The translations under genes were made by a program, and so were the position numbers. 64,000 nt of DNA from an uncultured Paraprevotella sp. (GTDB lineage: Bacteria; Bacteroidota; Bacteroidia; Bacteroidales; Bacteroidaceae). Position 1 is the stretch's first letter. Each line of letters begins with the position of its first letter. Shown here piece by piece: positions 17,136 to 26,387 of the stretch. The stretch spans positions 1 through 64,000 of the forward strand of contig CALULQ010000020.1 in the NCBI GenBank assembly GCA_944321525.1. The letters are read 5' to 3'. Below the pieces are notes generated by a model. That model was given only the letters and a program-made list of their open reading frames with translations, was not told the origin of the DNA and did no database searches.

Positions 17136-18170
17136 TTACATTATGCCTTTCTCGCGCAGGGCACACTGCCACTTCCATGCGGAAGCCAGCACGTCTTCCA
17201 ACGGAGTATCGGCCTTCCAGCCCAACACCTTGTTGGCCTTATCCACGTTGCCCCACACCTTCTCGATGTCACCGGCGCGGCGACCCACAATCTTATAGTT
17301 CAACTTCACGCCCGTGGCCTTTTCGAAGGCGTTAATCAGTTCGAGCACGGAAGTGCCCTTTCCGGTTCCGATATTGTAAACCTCCACGGGCTCCGTCGTC
17401 TTGTCTTCCAAGATTCGTGTCATGGCACACACATGCGCCTTGGCCAAGTCGACCACATAGATGTAATCGCGGATGCAAGAACCGTCGGGAGTATCGTAGT
17501 CGTCACCAAATACGCTCAACTGCTCACGGATGCCGATGGCCGTCTGTGTCAGATAAGGAATCAGGTTCTGGGGCACGCCGTTCGGCATCTCACCAATAAG
17601 CGCCGTGGGATGGGCACCGATAGGATTGAAGTAGCGCAGCAAGATGGCACGGATGGGCGAACCGCTCTTGATGGTGTCTTCAATAATTTCCTCATTGATC
17701 TGCTTGGTGTTGCCATAAGGGCTTTCGGCCTTCTTAATGGGCGTTTCTTCCGTAGCGGGAAGCACATCGGGCTGCCCGTACACTGTGCAGGAAGAAGAGA
17801 AGATGATGCCCTTCACCCCATACTTCGGCATCAGTTGCAACACATTGATCAAAGAAACAATATTGTTATGGTAATACAGCAACGGCTTCTGCACGCTCTC
17901 GCCCACAGCCTTGCTGGCCGCAAAGTGGATGATACCGCTGATGTTGGGATACTTCTTGAATACGGCTTCCGTGGCGGCCAAATCGCGCAGGTCTACTTTC
18001 TCGAACGCGGGACGAATGCCCGTAATCTGCTCAATGCCATCCAATACGTCTTCGCGCGAGTTCGACAGGTTGTCTACGATAACCACATCATATCCTGCCT
18101 GCTGCAGCTCCACGGTAGTGTGCGAACCGATGAAACCGGTACCGCCTGTCACCAAAATCGTTTCTTTCAT
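17136..18170 (-). CDS. galE: UDP-glucose 4-epimerase
   Basis: 344 residues, normal length. The NAD-binding motif TGGTGFIGSH is at residues 8-17. The catalytic Ser is in IIFSSSCTVYG (about 127) and the YxxxK pair is Tyr152/Lys156 (SPYGNTK). It interconverts UDP-glucose and UDP-galactose in the cytosol, serving galactose use and supplying UDP-Gal for surface glycans. It is a single transcription unit, bounded upstream by the rnf terminator and downstream by its own terminator. Confidence 0.95.
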   Translation of the reverse strand: MKETILVTGGTGFIGSHTTVELQQAGYDVVIVDNLSNSREDVLDGIEQITGIRPAFEKVDLRDLAATEAVFKKYPNISGIIHFAASKAVGESVQKPLLYYHNNIVSLINVLQLMPKYGVKGIIFSSSCTVYGQPDVLPATEETPIKKAESPYGNTKQINEEIIEDTIKSGSPIRAILLRYFNPIGAHPTALIGEMPNGVPQNLIPYLTQTAIGIREQLSVFGDDYDTPDGSCIRDYIYVVDLAKAHVCAMTRILEDKTTEPVEVYNIGTGKGTSVLELINAFEKATGVKLNYKIVGRRAGDIEKVWGNVDKANKVLGWKADTPLEDVLASAWKWQCALREKGIM

Positions 18171-18207
18171 ATTCGTAAGTTTCTTATTGTTGTTTTTATA
18201 GCAATAG

Positions 18208-18224
18208 CAAATGTAGCAAAATTA
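18208..18224 (-). promoter_or_regulatory. Overlapping -7 boxes of galE
   Basis: On the minus strand TAATTTTG (18217-18224) and TACATTTG (18208-18215) both match TAnnTTTG. They lie 38-54 bp before the galE start and just after the rnf terminator. Confidence 0.55.
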
Positions 18225-18251
18225 ATTATAAGTTGTATAACTTTAAAGCAT

Positions 18252-18298
18252 AAAAAATGAGCGCGACTTGCATTTTCTTTGCAAATCGCGCTCATTTT
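18252..18298 (-). terminator. Terminator of the rnf operon
   Basis: An 18-bp stem with one mismatch (18254-18271 and 18281-18298, core TGAGCGCGA / TCGCGCTCA) is followed on the minus strand by a T-run. It lies 15 bp beyond the rnfA stop and separates rnf from galE. Confidence 0.85.
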
Positions 18299-18313
18299 AT
18301 ATATAACGGGGCT

Positions 18314-18925
18314 TTAAATGCCCAAAAACGCCTTCAGACCATTATCCACACCGCTGAACCCCATGAAGGCCATGGCCAACAGGCCGGCGGTCACCAGAGC
18401 AATGCTCATCCCTTGCATGCCTTTTGGCACAGACACCAGATTGAGCTGTTCGCGAATGCCCGCAAAGATGACCAGAGCCAAGCCGAAGCCCAAGGCCGTG
18501 CTCAGGGCATACCATACACCCATCATCAGGTTGAACTCCTTCTGGATGACCAAGATAGCCACGCCCAGCACGGCGCAGTTGGTCGTAATCAGAGGCAAGA
18601 ACACACCCAAAGCCTGGTAGAGCGAGGGCGACACCTTCTTCAGGATGATTTCCACCAGCTGCACCAAGGCAGCGATGACCAAGATGAAGGCAATGGTCTG
18701 CATGTAGCCCAAATTAAGGGGATTCAACACATAGTATTGCAACAAGTAGGTCACCAGCGTGGCCAAGACCAGCACGAAAGCCACAGCACCGGCCATTCCC
18801 AAAGCCGTGTTGATTTTCTTCGACACGCCCAGGAATGGACAGATGCCGAGAATCTGCGACAACACGACATTGTTGACGAAGATGGCGGTGATAAAGACGA
18901 TTAAATATTGATATACCGTTTCCAT
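18314..18925 (-). CDS. rnfA: Rnf electron transport complex subunit A
   Basis: 203 residues with six membrane spans. The hallmarks are FVNNVVLSQILGICPFLG near the N-terminus and LPLITTNCAVLGVAI in the middle, which carry the two membrane Cys residues that bind an [2Fe-2S] centre with RnfE. Rnf moves electrons between ferredoxin and NAD+ coupled to Na+ or H+ transport across the inner membrane. It is the last gene of the operon, 18 bp after rnfE. Confidence 0.94.
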   Translation of the reverse strand: METVYQYLIVFITAIFVNNVVLSQILGICPFLGVSKKINTALGMAGAVAFVLVLATLVTYLLQYYVLNPLNLGYMQTIAFILVIAALVQLVEIILKKVSPSLYQALGVFLPLITTNCAVLGVAILVIQKEFNLMMGVWYALSTALGFGLALVIFAGIREQLNLVSVPKGMQGMSIALVTAGLLAMAFMGFSGVDNGLKAFLGI

Positions 18926-18943
18926 ATTACCCTTGTTTTTCTG

Positions 18944-19528
18944 TTACGCTTTCTTCATTTTATTCACGATGGCTATCAGGTAGCCCAGCACGATGAACGC
19001 TCCCGGCGCCAGCACGAACATGAGCATGCCGTAGTCTTCCGACCACAACTCGCAACCGAACACCTTTCCCGTGCCGAGGATCTCGCGCACGGCTCCCAGA
19101 ATGGTCAGCGCGATGGTGAAGCCCAGTCCCATTCCCAAGCCGTCGAAGAACGAAGGCACCACGCCATTCTTGCTGGCAAACGCCTCGGCGCGGCCCAGGA
19201 TGATGCAGTTCACCACAATCAAGGGAATGAACAAGCCCAAGGTGGCATAGATGTCGGGAACAAAAGCCTGCATGCACATCTGCAAGGCGGTCACGAACGA
19301 GGCGATGACCACGATGAACGCCGGAATGCGCACCATGTCGGGAATCAGGTTTTTCAGGAGCGAGATGACCACGTTGGAGCAGACCAACACGAAGGTGGTG
19401 GCCAACCCCATGGACATGCCGTTCAGCGCGGAAGACGTCGTGCCCAGCGTGGGGCACATGCCCAGCAACAGCACAAAAGTCGGGTTCTCTTTGATGATAC
19501 CGTTCATCAACACTTTAAAGTTATTCAT
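18944..19528 (-). CDS. rnfE: Rnf electron transport complex subunit E
   Basis: 194 residues from the ATG at 19528, which follows a strong AAGGAGG ribosome-binding site. An in-frame extension to 19651 has no family similarity. It shows NPTFVLLLGMCPTLG and LIVVNCIILGRAEAF, the paired Cys-containing half-helices typical of RnfE, and about six membrane spans. It pairs with RnfA in the inner membrane. Confidence 0.94.
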   Translation of the reverse strand: MNNFKVLMNGIIKENPTFVLLLGMCPTLGTTSSALNGMSMGLATTFVLVCSNVVISLLKNLIPDMVRIPAFIVVIASFVTALQMCMQAFVPDIYATLGLFIPLIVVNCIILGRAEAFASKNGVVPSFFDGLGMGLGFTIALTILGAVREILGTGKVFGCELWSEDYGMLMFVLAPGAFIVLGYLIAIVNKMKKA

Positions 19529-19544
19529 ATCCGTTCCTCCTTCT

Positions 19545-20168
19545 TTATTGGATTGAATCGTTTGCAGAAGGCGCCTCCTCCTGGCCGGCCTGCACGCTGG
19601 CCCCGCTGGTGGCGTCTTCCCAGTTACCCTTGAACGCATGATAGGCGGCATTCACGGCCCCAAGGAAAGCCCGGCTGGTGATAGTGGAAGCCGTTATGGC
19701 GTCAATCTCGCCGCCGTCTTTCGTCACGGAGAGTTCCTTCTCGCCCGGGTTACGGCCGATGATGTCGCCCTTGCCTCCTTTTTGGAACCAAGTGTCGGCC
19801 TTCACGCCCAACCCCGGAGTCTCCACGGTGGAGAGAATGGTGTAGCCCAAGATGTTACCAGCTTCGTTAAACCCGACCAACACCTCTATCGGTCCGCCGA
19901 AGCCATTGGCCACGGCCTTCACGGCCGTCCCCTTGTCGGTGACGTAAATCGTGTATCCGTCGGCCTCCACGGGCTCCTCCACTTTCAGTTCCCCTTCGGT
20001 GCTGCCTATGATGACTTTCTTGATGCCGTCCTGCAGGTTCTTAGCATTGATTTCGGCGATGGGTTCTTGCGTCACTTCGTTGACATACGCCAGAGTCCCT
20101 CCGGCCACGACGGAAATGACGGTCAGCACCAGCACCATGTTCGTTAATGATGATTCCAGCTTTTTCAT
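19545..20168 (-). CDS. rnfG: Rnf electron transport complex subunit G (FMN-binding)
   Basis: 207 residues from the ATG at 20168, which overlaps the rnfD stop by 4 bp. One N-terminal membrane anchor (MVLVLTVISVVAGGTLAYV) precedes a periplasmic FMN-binding domain containing ETPGLGVKADTWFQK. The flavinylation motif is ITASTITSRA (a TxxT site equivalent to SGAT), where FMN is attached through Thr. The C-terminal 25 residues are Ala/Glu-rich and probably disordered. Confidence 0.93.
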   Translation of the reverse strand: MKKLESSLTNMVLVLTVISVVAGGTLAYVNEVTQEPIAEINAKNLQDGIKKVIIGSTEGELKVEEPVEADGYTIYVTDKGTAVKAVANGFGGPIEVLVGFNEAGNILGYTILSTVETPGLGVKADTWFQKGGKGDIIGRNPGEKELSVTKDGGEIDAITASTITSRAFLGAVNAAYHAFKGNWEDATSGASVQAGQEEAPSANDSIQ

Positions 20169-21154
20169 TTCTTTACCACCTCCCCGAATCTTTTTGGTTT
20201 GCAATAAGTGTTAATCAACGGCGTGAAGGCATTCATGATCAAGATGGCGAACGACATGCCTTCGGGATAAGCCCCGAACGTACGGATCACCACGGTCAGG
20301 AAGCCGATGGCCACGCCATAAATGAGCTGGCCTTTGGGCGTCATGGGCGAGGTCACGTAGTCCGTGGCCATGAAGCAGGCGCCCAGCATCAGGCCGCCCG
20401 TCAGCAACACAGGCACCGGAGACGCATACATCGGATTATAGAGATGGAGCAAGCCGGACAGGACGAAGACGGTGAGCAGGATGGACACCGGAATGTGCCA
20501 CGTCACGATGCGGCGCGCCAGCATGTAGGCCAAACCTATCAGCAGGGCCAGAGCGCTCACTTCGCCCAGACAACCGCCCGTCTGCCCCACCAGAAGGTCG
20601 ATGGAGTCCGGCAAGCGGTCCAGCACGGAAGCATCGCCGCTCTTGACGGCTTCCTTCATCAAGGCCAGCGGAGTGGCTGCCGTTTCGGCGTCCAAATAGG
20701 AAGACAACTGTCCCGGCACGGGCCACGTGGTCATCTGCACGGGGAAGGACACCAAGAGGAACACGCGCCCCACCAACGCCGGATTGAACGGGTTGCACCC
20801 CAGTCCGCCGAACGTCATCTTACCGACGCCGATGGCCACCAGCGCGCCGATGATGATGATCCACACCGGCAAGTTGGACGGGAGGTTGAAACCCAGCAAC
20901 AGGCCGGTCAGGACGGCCGAACCGTCGGTCACCGTCAGGCGGTTGCTCCGCAGGATGTATTTCGTGATGGCCCACTCGAAGAACACGCAGGCTGCCACCG
21001 ACGTGGCCAACACGACGGCTGCCCCCACCCCGAAGAAATAAAGGGAAGTGAGCAGGGCCGGTATGAGCGCGATGCACACGCCATACATATTTCTTTGCAC
21101 GCTGTCCCGCCCATGGATGTGGGGCGACAGCGACACTATCAATTTCTTTGCCAT
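20165..21154 (-). CDS. rnfD: Rnf electron transport complex subunit D
   Basis: 329 residues with about nine membrane spans. It starts LIVSLSPHIHGRDSVQRNMYGV, has GGLGCNPFNPALVGR, and carries a flavinylation site AETAATPLAL (Thr of AATPL). This covalent-FMN subunit is the core of the ion-translocating part. Its stop overlaps the rnfG start by 4 bp, and rnfC ends 14 bp upstream of its start. Confidence 0.94.
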   Translation of the reverse strand: MAKKLIVSLSPHIHGRDSVQRNMYGVCIALIPALLTSLYFFGVGAAVVLATSVAACVFFEWAITKYILRSNRLTVTDGSAVLTGLLLGFNLPSNLPVWIIIIGALVAIGVGKMTFGGLGCNPFNPALVGRVFLLVSFPVQMTTWPVPGQLSSYLDAETAATPLALMKEAVKSGDASVLDRLPDSIDLLVGQTGGCLGEVSALALLIGLAYMLARRIVTWHIPVSILLTVFVLSGLLHLYNPMYASPVPVLLTGGLMLGACFMATDYVTSPMTPKGQLIYGVAIGFLTVVIRTFGAYPEGMSFAILIMNAFTPLINTYCKPKRFGEVVKK

Positions 21155-21168
21155 AATCTTACCTCAAT

Positions 21169-22512
21169 TTATTTTGCATTACGTGCCCGGATGAGGGCCA
21201 TTACTGTGGTCTTGCCCATACGGACATTGTCCAATATCGGGCGCATGGAAGGACAAGTGTACTGGCACGACCCACACTCGATGCAGGACGTGATGTGGTT
21301 TTCCTCGGCCAGTTCCCAGTTGCGCAGGGCCGAGGCCGTGGCCAGCAGGTAAGGCTCCAAGCCCATGGGGCAGGCGTCGACACACTTGGCGCAACGGATG
21401 CAAGGCTGCGGCTCCATGCGGCGCGCCTCCTTCTCGCTGAGCAGCAACAGTCCGGACGAGCCCTTGCACACAGGTACCTCCAGGTTCATCAGCGCCTTGC
21501 CCATCATCGGGCCGCCGCCTATGACCTTCCCCGTGTCCTCGGGCATGCCGCCGCATTCTTCCACCAGCTGCGCCATCGGCGTGCCGATGCGGGCCAGCAG
21601 GTTGGAGGGGTTCTTCACGTCCTTGCCCGTGACGGTGATGACACGTTCGAACAAAGGTTTGTTTTTCATCACGGCTTCATAGATGGCGAAGGTCGTTCCC
21701 ACGTTCTGCACCACTGCCCCCACGTGGATGGGCAGGGCGGGCGGCGCGGGCACCTCGCGGCCCGTGACGGCGGCTATGAGCTGCTTTTCGCCTCCCTGCG
21801 GATACTTCACCCGAAGGGGCACCACTTCGATGCCCGGATAAGCCTTGGCCTTTTCCGTGAGGAGCGCGATGGCGTCCGGCTTGTTGTTCTCTATGCCGAT
21901 ATACCCCTTGTTCACGCCCACGGCTTTCATGATGAGGCTCACGCCCACCAGTATTTCGTCGGGCTTCTCCAGCATCAGCCTGTGGTCGGCCGTCAGGTAG
22001 GGCTCGCACTCCACCGCGTTGATGATGACACACTCGGCCTTCGTGCCCTTCGGGGGCGTCAGTTTCACATGGCAGGGGAACGTGGCTCCGCCCATGCCGA
22101 CGATACCGGCAGCCTTGATTCTGCTTACGATTTCTTCCGCCGTCAGTTCCGGATGCCGGTCCAGCGTCACCAAGTCCGGCGTGCGGTCGATGCTCTCTTC
22201 CCACTCGTCGCCTTCCACGTCCACGAAAATGGCCGGACGGCGGTAACCGCTGGCGTCCACGATGGCATCAATCTTGCTCACCTTGCCCGACACGGAAGAG
22301 TGAACAGGCACCGACACGAAGCCATCGGCCTCGGCCAGCATCGTGCCCACCTTCACCACGTCGCCCTTGGCCACCACCGGTTTGGCCGGCGCGCCAATGT
22401 GCTGGTAAAGCGAAAAGACCGCCTGCTTGGGCAACCCTGCCCGGCGGACAGGCGCCCCGGCGGAAAACTTGTTTTCAGATGGATGAACTCCACCTATCTT
22501 AAACGTCTTCAC
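21169..22512 (-). CDS. rnfC: Rnf electron transport complex subunit C
   Basis: 447 residues, the short form. It begins with a biotinyl-like barrel (GVHPSENKFSAGAPVRRAGL), then an NADH/FMN-binding region (GIVGMGGATFPCHVK, IINAVECEPYLTADHRLM). Two [4Fe-4S] motifs lie at the C-terminus: CIRCAKCVDACP and CIECGSCQYTCP. It is the peripheral cytosolic subunit that handles NAD(H). The gap to rnfB is 38 bp. Confidence 0.95.
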   Translation of the reverse strand: MKTFKIGGVHPSENKFSAGAPVRRAGLPKQAVFSLYQHIGAPAKPVVAKGDVVKVGTMLAEADGFVSVPVHSSVSGKVSKIDAIVDASGYRRPAIFVDVEGDEWEESIDRTPDLVTLDRHPELTAEEIVSRIKAAGIVGMGGATFPCHVKLTPPKGTKAECVIINAVECEPYLTADHRLMLEKPDEILVGVSLIMKAVGVNKGYIGIENNKPDAIALLTEKAKAYPGIEVVPLRVKYPQGGEKQLIAAVTGREVPAPPALPIHVGAVVQNVGTTFAIYEAVMKNKPLFERVITVTGKDVKNPSNLLARIGTPMAQLVEECGGMPEDTGKVIGGGPMMGKALMNLEVPVCKGSSGLLLLSEKEARRMEPQPCIRCAKCVDACPMGLEPYLLATASALRNWELAEENHITSCIECGSCQYTCPSMRPILDNVRMGKTTVMALIRARNAK

Positions 22513-22550
22513 GATATTCTTGTTTTAATTGACTTTCAATAATGTTTTTC

Positions 22551-23465
22551 TTATGCCTCCTTCTTCTCTTCCGCGACGGCCGGAGCGGCTTTCTGGGCCG
22601 GGGCGGCAGCCACAGCGGGCTTTTCCGCCTTGGGCTTGCGCGGCGGGAAGTTGATGGCATGGATGGCCCCCTTCGGACAAGCCTCCTCGCACTTGCGGCA
22701 GAGCTTGCACTTCGCCGGGTCGATGTAGGCCAGATTGTTGTTGAGGGTGATGGCTTCGAACTGGCAGGTTTTCACACACTTGCCGCACCCGATGCACGAT
22801 GCCTTGCACACCTTGTTGGCCACCGCGCCCTTGTCGCGGTTCACGCACAACACCACCATGCGATGGCTCATCGGGCCTTTCGGCCTCAGCTCAATCACCT
22901 TGCGCGGGCAGGCCTTAACGCAGGCACCGCAAGCCGTGCAACGCTTCTCGTCGACCTCGGCTATGCCCGTCTCGGGATTGATGGATATGGCCCCGAACTG
23001 GCAGACCGACACGCAGTCGCCACCGCCCAAGCAACCGAAGGCACAGGCCGTCTCGCCCGTGCCGGAAAGCAGTTGCACGCGGCAGCTCCGCACGCCGTCG
23101 AACTCCACCACCCGCGGACGGTTGGCACACGTGCCGTTGCACCGCACCACAGCCACCTTGGGCACAGCCTTTTCCACCGCCATGCCCAATATGCCGGCCA
23201 CCTTTTCCATCACGGCCTGCCCGCCCACGGGGCACAACTTGCCCTCGAGCGACCCGCCGTCGGCGGCTTTCACACAGGCCGCGGCAAAACCGGAACAACC
23301 CGGATAACCGCATCCTCCGCAATTGGCCTGAGGCAACACCTCGGCCACCTTGCCGATACGCTCATCTTCCACAACGGCAAACTTCTTGGATGCTGCGTAG
23401 AGCATGACGGCTGACACCAGCCCCACAACGCCCAAGATGATCACCGCAATCAAAATCACGTTCAT
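22551..23465 (-). CDS. rnfB: Rnf electron transport complex subunit B (ferredoxin-like)
   Basis: 304 residues. An N-terminal membrane anchor is followed by the [4Fe-4S] motif CGGCGYPGC, then a series of ferredoxin motifs including CTACGACVKACP, CIGCGKCVKTC and CKLCRKCEEACP. The C-terminal 35 residues are rich in Ala, Pro, Lys and Glu. It is the electron entry subunit that meets soluble ferredoxin at the membrane. Confidence 0.95.
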   Translation of the reverse strand: MNVILIAVIILGVVGLVSAVMLYAASKKFAVVEDERIGKVAEVLPQANCGGCGYPGCSGFAAACVKAADGGSLEGKLCPVGGQAVMEKVAGILGMAVEKAVPKVAVVRCNGTCANRPRVVEFDGVRSCRVQLLSGTGETACAFGCLGGGDCVSVCQFGAISINPETGIAEVDEKRCTACGACVKACPRKVIELRPKGPMSHRMVVLCVNRDKGAVANKVCKASCIGCGKCVKTCQFEAITLNNNLAYIDPAKCKLCRKCEEACPKGAIHAINFPPRKPKAEKPAVAAAPAQKAAPAVAEEKKEA

Positions 23466-23473
23466 AACAATGC

Positions 23474-23890
23474 TTATTTAATATGTTTAATAGTAAATGA
23501 GAATTTCCTCGTCAAACGCCCCCGGTTCAAATACAAGAGCCCGTAGTAAACGGCCAGCACCGCCAACGCCGACAGGGCCGCCAAAGGCTCGTTGCCCGAA
23601 GCCCCGGCCACCAACAGCACGGCCACCAGCAGCAGCAACGGGGCAATGTAGGCCCACCAAACGGCCTTCAGCCCCATCTCGAGGCTTCCCGTGAGCAAAA
23701 CGTCCTCCCCCACGGCGTATGTCGTGGCTTCGTCGCAAACCACGTCCACCAGCTTGTCTTTGCTTTCCGATGAGTTGCACAACTTCTTGGCCACGCATGC
23801 CGAACAGGCTGAAGCCTGCGCTATCTCTACGCTGATGTGTTTTCCATCCACGCTTTTCACGGTACCTCGATGTGTGATTGTCTGAGCCAT
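23474..23890 (-). CDS. RseC/MucC-like SoxR-reducing-system protein
   Basis: 138 residues from the ATG at 23890 (MAQTITHRG), chosen over 23911 because the -7 box is at 23919. It has a small N-terminal domain with four Cys (ASACSACVAKKLC), then two membrane spans. RseC-like proteins precede rnf operons in many bacteria and are thought to help assemble or maintain the redox complex. The 8-bp gap to rnfB makes it the first gene of the operon. Confidence 0.88.
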   Translation of the reverse strand: MAQTITHRGTVKSVDGKHISVEIAQASACSACVAKKLCNSSESKDKLVDVVCDEATTYAVGEDVLLTGSLEMGLKAVWWAYIAPLLLLVAVLLVAGASGNEPLAALSALAVLAVYYGLLYLNRGRLTRKFSFTIKHIK

Positions 23891-23918
23891 TTTGTAAACT
23901 CCATATTGCAAATCAGCG

Positions 23919-23926
23919 CAAATGTA
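23919..23926 (-). promoter_or_regulatory. -7 promoter box of the rseC-rnf operon
   Basis: On the minus strand this reads TACATTTG, an exact TAnnTTTG match, 28 bp before the rseC start. No TTTG lies at the usual upstream spacing. Confidence 0.55.
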
Positions 23927-24120
23927 GCATTAATTTGCTAACTAATAATAGGTATTCAGACAAAAATTTCGGCTTGTTTACCTTTTTTAACCAAACGGGC
24001 TTGCAGGCATTACGACAGAGCTAACGGAAAGCCTGCGGAACGGCACAAAAAGCGACAAGCGCGACGGGGAAAAGCCCGGGGGAAAAGCAGGGGCGGGCAT
24101 GCCGAAACCGAAAGCGTGCC

Positions 24121-24177
24121 TTGCGGAGAATACTCGAGTACTTGCCGCAGAGTACTCGAGTACTCTCCGCAAAGTAC
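24121..24177. repeat. Dispersed palindromic repeat, copy B
   Basis: Starts TTGCGGAGAATACTCGAGTA and ends CTCTCCGCAAAGTAC. It matches copy A (7781-7837) with three differences. It lies between the rseC promoter and the helicase gene, 3' of the helicase. No gene is visible in 23927-24287. Confidence 0.8.
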
Positions 24178-24227
24178 GCAGACGAACTACGGAAGCCGAT
24201 GATGTCCGTCCCGCCGTCCGAAACGGG

Positions 24228-24275
24228 AGGCGGGGCATTGCCATCCGCACTGTTCCGGATGGCAATGCCCCGCCT
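24228..24275 (-). terminator. Long hairpin downstream of the helicase gene
   Basis: A perfect 20-bp stem (24228-24247 and 24256-24275, core GGGGCATTGCCATCC) has an 8-base loop, 12 bp beyond the helicase stop. There is no clear T-run, so it may act as a rho-assisted terminator or a 3'-end stabiliser. Confidence 0.6.
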
Positions 24276-24287
24276 GTCGTCTTCCTG

Positions 24288-26273
24288 TCATGCTCTGCCG
24301 CGATGCAGCTCCACGGCCCGTGTATTACCCGGCACCAGCGTCAGCCATGCCGTCCCGCCGGGGGAAATCTCCACGTGCATGTAACGGGCTTCCACCACTA
24401 CACGCCCGTCCAGGGCGATGATGCCCCATTGTGCCGGTCGGGCCTCGAAAGCGCAATAACGGCCCACGGGCTGCCGGATGCTCCGGTAGACGGGAGGCAC
24501 GACGACCCTTCCGCCGGCCCTCAGCCCCCATTTCGTCCCGGCCCGGAAAGGCCGGACGCCGGGACACACCTCAGCCGCCACTTCCCCGCCCTTGCCCGCA
24601 TCAGGCCCATGCACGCGCCTACGCTCGGCCGCACGCATGGCGGCTTCGGCAGACAAACGGGCATACGCGGCTTCGAAATCGCCACGGCCCTCCCACGCCT
24701 TTGCCCGTCCGGCTTCGGCGCTGTAGATGTTGCCTGCGGCATCCATCACCACGACGCTCCCGTCGGACAATCGGCCGCCCCAAGTGTAAACCTCCTCGTC
24801 GTCGGCCGCCAAGATGCAATAACAGGCATGCGTCGCGCCGCCCCTTCCCCCCGACGGAAGAAGGGCGCTGTGGTCGCAAATCCGCAGGTAGAACCGTTCC
24901 CAGAGGAACTCGTAACGGTGCAGGCCTTGCCAGAAGCTGCGCGATTGGCGGGTGCGACTGTAATAAGTGTCGCCCACGCGCAACAAGTCCACCTCCCCCA
25001 TCCGGACCACTTCGGGACGTTCCGCATAGCGGGCATGGTTTTTCGGGTCCACATAGGAAAGCTTCCCATGACCGTCCGTGAGCACCAGCACGCCGCCATC
25101 CAGGTCCACGCCCGCCGCCCCGAGCCGAAGGCACTCCGACAAGCAAGCGCGGTCCAGCACGGTTTCCATGGGTTCGCGGCCTGTGCCGCGTTTCCCGTCC
25201 TCCAAACGACGCCCGCCCTGCATGGCACGACCGCGAAACGCCGATTTCCAGTCGCGGCACGCCGTGGGCAGGCCGAAACGGCGGAAAAGCCCCACGTGGT
25301 CCATCAACAGACAGCCATCCTTCCCTTCAGCCTTTCGCAACCCCCGCCCCACCTGTTGCAGGTATTTGGACAACGACAACGTGGGGCGCGCCAACTGGAT
25401 GAACTCCACGTCCGGACAATCGAATCCCTCGCTGAACACATCCACGTTCACCAGCACACGGATTCGTCCCTGCCTGAAATCCTCCACTAACTGCCGGCGC
25501 AACCGCGCCGGTGTCCTGCAATCTATCGCCACAGCGCTTATACCTTTATTATTATAATATTCGGCGATGTGGCGCGCATGGCTGATGCTCACGGCATAGA
25601 CGATGCCTTTCTTCCCGTCGGCATATCGTGTCACAGCCTCGCACAGCCGTTCGATGCCGGGCCTACGGTTCAGCACCGCGTCCATCTCCTTCACCAGGAA
25701 ATCGCCATCGGCTCCGCGCCGGACAAGGCTGTCCACCAACCGTTGGTCTTCGCTGTCCTCGCGGACAGCCATATAGTCGAAGGCCGACAACCACCCCTCG
25801 CGGATGAAATCCGCAATGCCGTCCGCGAGGAGCAGCACGTCGAACAAATCCGTGAACCCTCTGCCGTCCAAACGGCAAGGGGTAGCCGTGACGCCCAGCT
25901 TCCTCGCCTCGGGAAAGCGCCTCCAAATCTCCCGATAGGTTTCGGCCAAGGCATGATGAGCCTCGTCCACAACAATCAACTGCGGACTTTCCTCCAAATC
26001 CCCCCAATGCCGCGAAAGCCACTGGACGGACATCACCCGCACCTCCGGCGCCCGCCCCACACCGTAGCGCACCAGCATGCCACGGATCTGCTCCACCAAC
26101 TCGCGCCGATGTGCCACGATCCACACGCCGCCAGCTTCGCCTTCCGCCTTTATGATGGCGGCAAGCAAATGCGTCTTTCCCGTCCCTGTGGGCATCTGCA
26201 CCATCACGCTGCGGTGCGTCCGCCAAGCCCGGACAATCCGTCCCCGCATGTCTTCCTGATAGTTCCTGAGCAT
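24288..26273 (-). CDS. Superfamily 2 DEAD/DEAH helicase with C-terminal WG-like repeats
   Basis: 661 residues from the ATG at 26273 (MLRNYQEDMRGRI); longer in-frame starts add no homology. Motifs: Walker A PTGTGKT (28-34), DEAH (103-106), TATP (129-132) and helicase C motif VI QQVGRGLRKAEG (306-317). After about residue 400 the helicase similarity stops. The last 95 residues contain two WG-type repeats (KWGLRAGGRVVVPPVYRSI and QWGIIALDGRVVVEARYMHV), usually protein-interaction modules. It resembles ResIII/YprA-like ATPases, with a role in DNA or RNA remodelling or restriction-like defence. It is a single gene. Confidence 0.82.
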   Translation of the reverse strand: MLRNYQEDMRGRIVRAWRTHRSVMVQMPTGTGKTHLLAAIIKAEGEAGGVWIVAHRRELVEQIRGMLVRYGVGRAPEVRVMSVQWLSRHWGDLEESPQLIVVDEAHHALAETYREIWRRFPEARKLGVTATPCRLDGRGFTDLFDVLLLADGIADFIREGWLSAFDYMAVREDSEDQRLVDSLVRRGADGDFLVKEMDAVLNRRPGIERLCEAVTRYADGKKGIVYAVSISHARHIAEYYNNKGISAVAIDCRTPARLRRQLVEDFRQGRIRVLVNVDVFSEGFDCPDVEFIQLARPTLSLSKYLQQVGRGLRKAEGKDGCLLMDHVGLFRRFGLPTACRDWKSAFRGRAMQGGRRLEDGKRGTGREPMETVLDRACLSECLRLGAAGVDLDGGVLVLTDGHGKLSYVDPKNHARYAERPEVVRMGEVDLLRVGDTYYSRTRQSRSFWQGLHRYEFLWERFYLRICDHSALLPSGGRGGATHACYCILAADDEEVYTWGGRLSDGSVVVMDAAGNIYSAEAGRAKAWEGRGDFEAAYARLSAEAAMRAAERRRVHGPDAGKGGEVAAEVCPGVRPFRAGTKWGLRAGGRVVVPPVYRSIRQPVGRYCAFEARPAQWGIIALDGRVVVEARYMHVEISPGGTAWLTLVPGNTRAVELHRGRA

Positions 26274-26358
26274 ATCGGTAGATTGGAAAAGAAGGTGAAA
26301 AAGAGACAAAACCACCAAGAGGAAAAACCTTCCCGACAGAAATTCAAAAACTCTTTCT

Positions 26359-26366
26359 TACCTTTG
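26359..26366 (+). promoter_or_regulatory. -7-like box upstream of a small plus-strand ORF
   Basis: TACCTTTG matches TAnnTTTG exactly and lies 22 bp before an ATG at 26388. It sits between the helicase start and the 3' end of the capsule locus. Confidence 0.45.
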
Positions 26367-26387
26367 CAGCGACAAACCAATAAACAA

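Noticed and set aside
7776..24177. Palindromic repeats considered as a CRISPR array
   Set aside because: Copies are far apart, without regular spacers or cas genes.
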